Shown: positions 57,174 to 64,000 of the stretch, piece after piece
Layout: every line of letters starts with the position of its first letter
Numbering within the stretch: position 1 is the stretch's first letter
Assembly: GCA_030248225.1 (NCBI GenBank)
Contig: JASANE010018421.1
Coordinates: forward strand, 1 to 64,000
Origin: Trileptium ribeirensis
Lineage: Eukaryota > Nematoda > Enoplea > Enoplida > Thoracostomopsidae
Reading direction: 5' to 3'
Length of the DNA: 64,000 nt
Notes under the pieces: model-generated
The model's database searches: none
What the model saw: the letters and a program-made list of their open reading frames with translations, nothing else
Told to the model about the DNA's origin: nothing
Translations under genes and position numbers: made by a program

Positions 57174-57514
57174 GGGAGGTGTGATTTTGCCGTAATCTGT
57201 CGCATCTGGTGCGAAGCCTTATAGGCGGGGCGGTCCGAGTGGAGGTACAGTAAACAGAGTGAGTAAGGACCTGCCGGCTGTCCCCCCTTACGCAGCCCAC
57301 CCCCCCCCAACCCGTATGGCAACGTCGGTACCGCTGCTGGCCGGGGGAGGTGTGATTTTGCCGTAATCTATCGCATCTTGTGCGAAGCCTTATAGGCGAG
57401 GCGGTCCGAGTGGAGGTACAGTAAACAGAGTGAGTAAGGACCTGCCGGCTGTCCCCCCTTACGCAGCCCACTTCCCCCAACCCGTATGGCAACGTCGGTA
57501 CCGCTGCTGGCCGG
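57174..57514. repeat. 170-bp GC-rich tandem duplication
   Basis: GTGATTTTGCCGTAATCT begins at 57,181 and 57,352, and GTACCGCTGCTGGCCGG closes both copies. Differences are few (for example GTCGCATCTGG/ATCGCATCTTG and ACCCCCCCCC/ACTTCCCCC). The minus-strand frames of 65–114 codons here arise from the GC-rich repeat and are not called. Confidence 0.95.
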
Positions 57515-57936
57515 CATTAAGGACTGTCGGTGAACGTTGTTGCATATTAGTTTAATAATTAACATATTATTTATTTAAATACAACTAGATGTACTACGGC
57601 GTGCATGTTATAATCGCTGTTTGGAACTTATGTATATGCACCTGATGGTATCAAGCTGATGGGACATAAGTCAATGTGGCTCTGAGACCGTACCTAATTG
57701 CACAAAGTTTTTAAACGTAGATAAATTATTGTGTAGGCGAGAACAGACGGCGTGATAGACACTGTCCGAAGTATAAAAAAATTGTCGAGGTTGTGATTGA
57801 CGGCTTAAGTATATTATTTTTTACGATATGGGACGTTCGTATATTTGTAGGCACGCTGGAAGAAGCAGTGGCGGTAATAAGTAATATCTGCTTCGCATCT
57901 TAGTTATCAATTTCATCGTTTAAAGATTAGTATGAC

Positions 57937-58195
57937 GAAGAGTGCGTTAAAGAAGAGTATGGTACTTCACTGCACTCATATGTTAAACCGTGTTTGATGA
58001 CTCGGGCGTTTTCGGCCTGATTCCCAGTTTTAGAAGGTTGTCATGCACAGACCCTCTCCCAGTTTTGTAAAGGTCGCTTTATAAGCAGCTATCGATTCAA
58101 CTGTACACCCAAACTTGCCGAAAACGCTCGCGTCATCAAACACGAGTTAACATATGAGTGCAGGGAAGTGTCATACTCTTCTCTAACGCACTCTT
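57937..58195. mobile_element. 258-bp foldback MITE with ~80-bp inverted arms
   Basis: The left arm (57,938–58,018) starts AAGAGTGCGTTAAAGAAGAG. The right arm (58,115–58,195), reverse-complemented, starts AAGAGTGCGTTAGAGAAGAG and stays aligned through TTTGATGAC and GCGTTTTCGG. AGTATGAC precedes the left arm (one base apart) and AGTATTAC follows the right arm, 7 of 8 alike, so an 8-bp target duplication is likely. A lone right arm of the same family lies at 5262–5345. Confidence 0.8.
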
Positions 58196-58209
58196 AGTAT
58201 TACCAATAC

Positions 58210-60535
58210 CTCCGCTGATATTTAATGTGTCAACCATACTGAACGATAGATTGGCGATGTCAATGACACCGCCGAATCAAAAACAACTGTAGCAAACACA
58301 CCCTTACCCAAGCAGTATTTGATACACGGTGCTCCGAACACCTTCGGTTACTGCGTTGCGGTGTCTGTTTGCACTGTGTGGTCTTCGCCACAGCGGCATG
58401 AAATTTTCAAACGACAGTAGACGGTTTGCCAAGTATTTTGTTTTCCAATCATTTCATAACATGTATGAGCCATTCCACAAATTTTGGAACTTATATTAAT
58501 TATTACGGATAAAGTGTAATCTTAACGCCTGATTTTTGTTCAGTATTAAAAGTTATCCGTTTCGAGAGTTAAGTATTAAAAGTTATCCGTTTCGAGAATG
58601 TAGTAATGAAATTTCGTTTAAGTGCGTAGTATTCGCAATGTATTTCGTTTATGTACAGAATGTATTTTGCCTTAGTATCTTAGGCTACGTCCACCGTCAA
58701 GATTCAAATTTGTTACTGGGTTCTTGAATCTGGCACATATCACTGCTAATCTGAAGAACACACTGAAAACGCTTTTGAAGCAAATCTGAAAAACATTTGT
58801 ATCAAAATCAACTGCCAGTACGAAAATAATTTTGTTACGGGCCTATCTTCGCATCGTCATCGTAGAATATCAAGCGATAACTTGAGTTGCATGAATTAAT
58901 GGGAACTTCGTACAATGTTGAATCAACTTTTGCCGCGGCGGTGAATTGAATCTGGATCTTCCAGATGCCAGTCTCGTATAGGAGCCATATAGGAGCTGTT
59001 TCTCTATTCCTTAAGCAGCGAACAACAACAGGTGTACAAACGTACAAAATACAAGATAAACATTGCTTGTATAATGCTTTGCAAGTACTTTGGGGGGTCC
59101 ATTCGGACTAATTAAGCGCGAAAGGGCTAGTCGTTTACCTGACAACTATTGTTAAAATGTAAATTGATGTGTTGTTCCCAGTATAATTGCACTCTGTATT
59201 TTGACACGAAAATCACTAGGAAAACATTCTAATGGGAGTAATCAGTTGAGAATCGATAGATAATTATGTTTTGCTTCTTAAACAACATTGCGTTTTTTTA
59301 CTTTACTTTTAATGTTTCTTTTCGTTTCATTGTGAAATACCGACATAAAAGTTCAAGAAGTCAGAAAAATTATATTTTATTTATACTGTGGCTACTATTG
59401 AAATGACAGGTCAAAGAGTGTCCTGACAAATAATATCACAGAATAATAAATATATATTGTCTTTCTTGACAATTTGATTATTTATATGTCCATTTTCAAT
59501 AAATAATTTGATCCGCACCGAAATTTTAAAGAAATATTGCAGGTATTGCATGTAATTTCTTGATCATTATACAGGATATTTCCTCGAAACATTAGCTCTT
59601 GAGACAGGTGAACCTTTAACTTGTACAATTTATTTGGGGGCCGATCATGTGAAGAATACAATTAACTTCTTGGTAACGCTTGATTTAACATTCCAAGCGT
59701 ATCCAATTCTGTACTCCATTAGCGTGTAAAACAGTTTAAACTCACAGTTCACTATTAGTTAATATTCTATGGTTGATTTCTAGAGTTATGTTTATAGTGA
59801 AATTTTAATAGTTATTTTTATATAGATTTCTGTAACATGAACCATTCGACGTAGAATTTGGAATCGAGAGAATGAAAATCTTGAGCAGAATGATCTCATA
59901 AAATGGACTGCCAAGATATCGGAAGGCAGAATTTTACAATGTTCACTTGCACAGATGTGCTGAAACAAAGTATTTTTCAGACCAATTAATGTTAACGATG
60001 TTATCGATGCTGCTCTTTATTGATTCAGTTATATGTGGTTACGTATCATTGGCAATAGGAATTAACCGAAAAGTCTTTGATGCGATTTCGGTGTTTTGGT
60101 ACTGCATATCATTATCGTAATTGTGTTAGTTCAAACATATATTTTGCAAATACCCAAATATATTTTTACATGGTTCATTGACATTTGATGTTCTGATTTA
60201 CAAACGTTCTGGTTCCAAACGTTGAGAACGTTATAACGTGAACGCCGCATTAGTCTGAGTATTAAAAAGCACAATTGCTTCATCGCTTAGCTATGTGCAA
60301 CCTATACATCACAGTGACTGCATAAGCACACGGTGAAAAAAGTGAAAACAATGGCACGGCTTGGTGGAATGCACAAAAGTATATTATAGAAGAAAACTGC
60401 TGTGCAAACTTTCGATACATTTTTAACAACAGAGCAATTTAGTAATTATGAAAACTGCAACTTCGCGCTTTATTTAAATTTTTTGACGTTCCAAACATAA
60501 TTGGTCAAGCAATAATAATAACAATAATAAATATA
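58210..60535. other. AT-rich DNA, no supported gene
   Basis: A small direct repeat (AGTATTAAAAGTTATCCGTTTCGAGA) occurs at 58,542–58,567 and again at 58,572–58,597. A GC-richer patch at 58,290–58,400 is open on both strands and cannot be resolved. Confidence 0.45.
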
Positions 60536-60541
60536 GTAACT

Positions 60542-61162
60542 ATGAATGCAAGAAAAAATATCTGCAACCTTGGAAATATAATTGTCGCCATCAAAGTATA
60601 CGGTAGGTTAAAGTATCGGTTATAATTTAGGTGGTTACGAGTTTAATTTAGATCACTCAGCACGGCATAAAGTAAAGGAATAGTAAAAATTTTTCTACAC
60701 TACTATTCTTACCACAATAAGAATCAGAATTTTATTTTATTCGTTATTAATAGTAAAATTTTGATTCTAAAAATTGGTATTTATCAATTGCTTGAAAAAG
60801 TTGTTTTAAGCGATGATAAAGACTCTTTGGAAGAAGAGTGAAAATAAGTATACGAAGTCCCTCTTTATGAACTCTTCATAACAAAAATCACAGATTATGT
60901 TATTGATTCTTGCTTGATAGTGTACACTATTTTGGTATACAAATTATATTTTAAGTATAACATGTGATATAAGTGTCAAGATATAGGTGGACCGTGAAAA
61001 TTTTGAACGTTCAATAAACAAAATATTATTTCAGGAGCTTTCAAGGTCTTGCTAGCCAGTGCTTGTGGACCAATACTCAGAGTCGCCATATTAAATCCAA
61101 ATCTGAAGTATGTTTTAGCTGCAGCGTATATAATTTTACATCAATGGGTATTCCTTGAATAG
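60542..61162 (+). CDS. Candidate two-exon gene for a 62-residue membrane protein
   Basis: Exon 1 (60,542–60,602) starts at ATG and leaves at TATACG|GTAGGT in phase 1. Exon 2 (61,035–61,162) follows AAAATATTATTTCAG, supplies the two missing bases of a Gly codon and runs 41 codons to TAG. The intron is 432 bp. The protein has a short polar N-terminus (MNARKNICNLGN) and two hydrophobic stretches (IIVAIKVYGAFKVLLASAC; YVLAAAYIILHQWVFL) around a GPILR turn, so a small double-pass membrane protein is plausible. A second frame of exon 2 is also open. No family is recognised. Confidence 0.36.
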
Positions 61163-61169
61163 AATCCAA

Positions 61170-61715
61170 AATCAGCCATTATAATAATAATAAGAACGAA
61201 TTTATAATGGGATAATTTCATTGAAAATGATTCCATTTCATTACAAAGGCGCATATGCGAACAACAGGCTATAACACAACTCAGGTTAATATTATATCAT
61301 ATTGTATCCTGTATTCCCGGAAATAGGAAAACATTATCTGGGATTACTTAAAGTTTAGCTTATTTCGATGCGTTTGTGCGCTTTATTTTTTTCAACGTAT
61401 CTCTATTGGAGTATTTGTGGGTTTACTTAGAACGTGTAACTTTACTTTTAAATAAATAACTACATTTTGTAATTCGTTGTATTCCGTTTCCGTTATGTAA
61501 TTGTTCATTGCTGTTGGATACAGCATCTAGATTAAAGAAGTCACTCTATCAAGATTGCAGAGCGTAGTGAAGCATAGGCACACCTACGCGTTTTGCATGC
61601 ATAGCCAATGAGCTCTTGATAGCATACGTCGATATGCTATATGTTGATATCATACAATACCACACAAGTTCAATCACACTACTACATATATATATTAGTA
61701 TAAAAACAAGTTCAC
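61170..61715. other. AT-rich DNA, no supported gene
   Basis: No coding or repeat signal stands out. Confidence 0.5.
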
Positions 61716-61716
61716 T

Positions 61717-61783
61717 CACCTCCCGTTATTGGCCACCAAGTTCTTAGAAACCCGGCAATGACTTTCCTATGCCCGAAAGCCAA
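61717..61783 (-). CDS. Possible short internal exon
   Basis: On the minus strand a GGCTGAACAG is followed by 21 open codons (AFGHRKVIAGFLRTWWPITG) up to ACGGGAG|GTGAGT. The donor is excellent. The acceptor lacks a pyrimidine tract. Confidence 0.18.
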
Positions 61784-61789
61784 AACTGT

Positions 61790-63060
61790 TCAGCCGCCTA
61801 GGACTTCAGTAGAAATTTTTGAATTTTTGGTCGAGAAACAACGAGGGTGCCATACCTCAAACTCCAGAACCGGATTCTTTATCGAAAAACAAAAAGAGGC
61901 ATTGGCATTTATCATTTTACTATGAAATAAAACTAACCAGAGAAAAAATTGGAAAGTTAAGTTCAAAGTAGCCTTGCTTCCGTGAAGGGTACTAAAATGG
62001 GGTAAAAACCGTCATTTTGACATCTGACCCCGGAACCAGACCTCAAATGAAAAAACGCTCGGTAAATCGACTATGCCGGGTTGAATGAGCCCACTACCAT
62101 GAAAATTGATTAAGTCGTTCTTGAATTATGGCCGATCACAGAAACCCAGAAGAAATTTAAAAGCTTTCACCACTGCAACACACAATTTCCGCTACGTTAC
62201 ACTACACTATCACTAGATATAGATACGTGCGTATGGACGCGAGTGCGCATATATACGTTTTAAGTGGAACTATATTCGCTGGTCGTTTTTGTTGAGGTAT
62301 GTAAGAACCAGTATTTCAATTTTGTTGTAAAAAACTGCTTATGGATCAAACTTTGGAAACAACTATGAGAAGAACATAAAACTGTTCCAATGAAGTGTAA
62401 AGGGAACCCCGAAATTAAAGCATAAACATTTTAGTATTAATTTATAAATCGAAAGAAATCAGTCAAGTAACATGTCTAACTGCATAGGCATTCCATAATT
62501 CGTATTCTGTTTATCATATTTATAATGCGACATTCCTTGTCCAAATACGTCGTTTGGGCAAAATTTTCACACGTGCCAGATCCTTAGAATTTTAGCAACC
62601 ATGAACCACATTACGTTTTTTTACAGAATATGCAGTGCAAATATATTTGCGAATGAAACAACATCTAGGTAAAACCGAAAACGGTACAAGAGGTTATTTT
62701 CTAAGAAGTTAGCTGAAATTTGTCCGAAAATATAAAAATTTGTATGATTCAAGTATCCAACCGATGGTCGGTAGTTGTATTTAAAAATTGAAATTCTAAC
62801 AATTCACTTAACAAACATCTGTTTTGTCAAATCTGTCCGACGTTTCTTGTATCTTGGTCGATATACCGAACCTGGGACGACAGTTGTAGATATACTAAAC
62901 AGAAGAGAGGCATTTTAACTAAGCTGATACTTGGTTACCTAAGGCTCAATTGTATCCAACGGTATACAAAAGTTAGACCCGACGGTCCAAGACATGTAAA
63001 AATGATACAACGCGGCCTGTCGCTAAATAATTACGAAAAGGCTAATGGACAAGTCTGGAA
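61790..63060. other. No recognisable gene
   Basis: Bases 61,800–62,170 are somewhat GC-richer and contain CATCTGACCCCGGAACCAGA and CCGGGTTGAATGAGCCC. They may be part of a dispersed element with no partner in this window. Confidence 0.4.
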
Positions 63061-63074
63061 ATTGGGTTTAGTTT

Positions 63075-63360
63075 AACCTAGCGAGGCTACTGGCCATACA
63101 TGGCGGCGCTCGGTCATGCCGGGGCGGGGGGGGGGGGGTAGACGCCCCCCACGGAGGGGGGGGCTCGCCGCCATCCCGGGGGAACCCTCTGGCCGGCCAA
63201 ATTTTCCTAGGGGGGTTGGTCGTGAGGACTTTTTTGGTCCTAGCAGCCATATTTTTCGCCTATGAGCTCAGTTTCTGCACTAGGGTCCGGCCTCAAAACT
63301 GATCGAGGCGGGAGGATTTGGGGACCGCACCCCCCCCCCGCGCTTCGGGTTTCCCATTTT
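63075..63360. repeat. GC-rich, homopolymer-laden repeat-like DNA
   Basis: Contains G-runs (63,120–63,139), GGAGGGGGGGG, CCCCCCCCCCGCG (63,330–63,342) and GGCCGGCC. Short minus frames here (Pro/Arg-rich) are products of base composition. It resembles the GC-rich ends of the transposon remnants earlier in the window, but I could not find matching termini. Confidence 0.5.
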
Positions 63361-63559
63361 GAGAAGTGTAGATTGCATTCTGAGCATTTATAATTCTGAG
63401 AATTGTGTAAAATGTAAAGTTTCTGTTTACCGGCAGCTGGCAGTTTCTGTTTACAACAAATTCGCCAAACAAAACCATACACATTTGCTTTAAGAAGATT
63501 CTCCATATTCGAAGCAGCCACGGCATTATTTTGCAGCAAAAATAGCTAACTTTGTATTT

Positions 63560-64000
63560 GATCGCACACGACTGTTCTTTACACCTGGTGTGACGGCCTT
63601 ATATTCAAATTCAGATCTCTCAAATTCAGAAACAAATGAAATGACAACTAAGTCAAAATTGAGCAATTTCATGTGGTATGGGTCTGTGGCATAAGAAAGC
63701 TCGCCCGTGGCTTTTGTCTGCTGAGCTATCGAGTGCGACTCCTACGGCGATGGAGTGCACCAGTGCTATTTTAGTGCTGAGTCCGTGGTTAATCCACCGT
63801 GGACCATAGCAGACATTCAATGTCTAAATATCTAGTTAGTGTTTGTGTATAAATAAGTATAATTCGATTAACTTTTACTTCAGGGAATGACGTCGTGAAC
63901 AAAAAAGCTTTTCATAAATTTACGGCCGCAACTGCACCTTTAGCAACAAGCAGGCGCCATTTGCGCAAGATTTTGCACTAAGTCCTATTTCGACACTCGT
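63560..64000. other. No supported gene
   Basis: A minus-strand TAGCTCAGCAGA near 63,722–63,733 resembles a Pol III A box, but no B box follows at tRNA spacing. GTCCGTGGTTAATCCACCGTGGAC at 63,780–63,803 contains a short foldback. Confidence 0.4.

Noticed and set aside
63068..63539. Proline/arginine-rich ORFs at the right end
   Set aside because: They follow from G- and C-homopolymers, are open in several frames, and lack splice or start support.
63715..63740. tRNA A box on the minus strand
   Set aside because: TAGCTCAGCAGA fits, but no B box follows within about 60 bases and no acceptor stem can be drawn.

Overview
The window looks like nuclear DNA of an animal, probably an invertebrate. It is AT-rich, has no long open reading frames and no bacterial operon structure. 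It carries candidate short exons bounded by GT–AG signals, a decayed LINE retrotransposon, several hAT-like DNA transposon copies with 8-bp target duplications, and many tandem arrays. I see no rRNA gene, no convincing tRNA gene, no CRISPR array and no viral gene. I cannot name the species. A tunicate or another small marine invertebrate is possible, but nothing here settles it.

Layout, left to right. 0–4.4 kb: candidate terminal and internal exons on both strands, then a 79-bp tandem array (3.69–4.32 kb) whose units each carry AATAAA. 4.4–13.3 kb: a mosaic of GC-rich dispersed repeats, including four copies of an 'AATTTT-core' family, a 172-bp hAT-like MITE (7.37 kb) and an 813-bp hAT-like element (11.5 kb), both with perfect 8-bp target duplications. 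13.3–27 kb: AT-rich intergenic or intronic DNA with a few candidate exons, a 275-bp duplication (21.7 kb), and a 2.08-kb hAT-like insertion (24.1–26.2 kb) that splits an older 142-bp tandem repeat. 27.2–27.85 kb: a candidate exon, then a CpG-richer start region with ETS-like and YY1-like motifs at an ATG. 28.7–40.5 kb: a satellite-rich block. Inverted copies of one dispersed family (28.7–29.5 and 39.7–40.5 kb) bracket arrays of 217-, 163-, 127- and 128-bp units. 40.5–48.3 kb: candidate exons, a MITE with hairpin ends (43.2 kb), and a five-exon minus-strand model (45.9 to 37.4 kb) whose last intron would contain the whole 128-bp array. 48.5–51.0 kb: the LINE, with endonuclease and reverse transcriptase remnants, many frameshifts and lost catalytic residues. 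51–64 kb: mostly unexplained AT-rich DNA with a foldback MITE (57.9 kb), a 170-bp duplication (57.2 kb), a two-exon small-protein candidate (60.5–61.2 kb) and GC-rich homopolymer DNA near 63.1–63.4 kb.

Certainty differs sharply by class. The repeats, arrays, TIR/TSD structures and the LINE are read directly from the sequence and are solid. The protein-coding calls are not. I assembled them by eye from acceptor, donor, stop and poly(A) signals and from protein-like composition. None matches a family I recognise with confidence, and while reading I repeatedly found other short frames that looked equally plausible. Treat them as hypotheses for RNA-seq or a trained gene finder.
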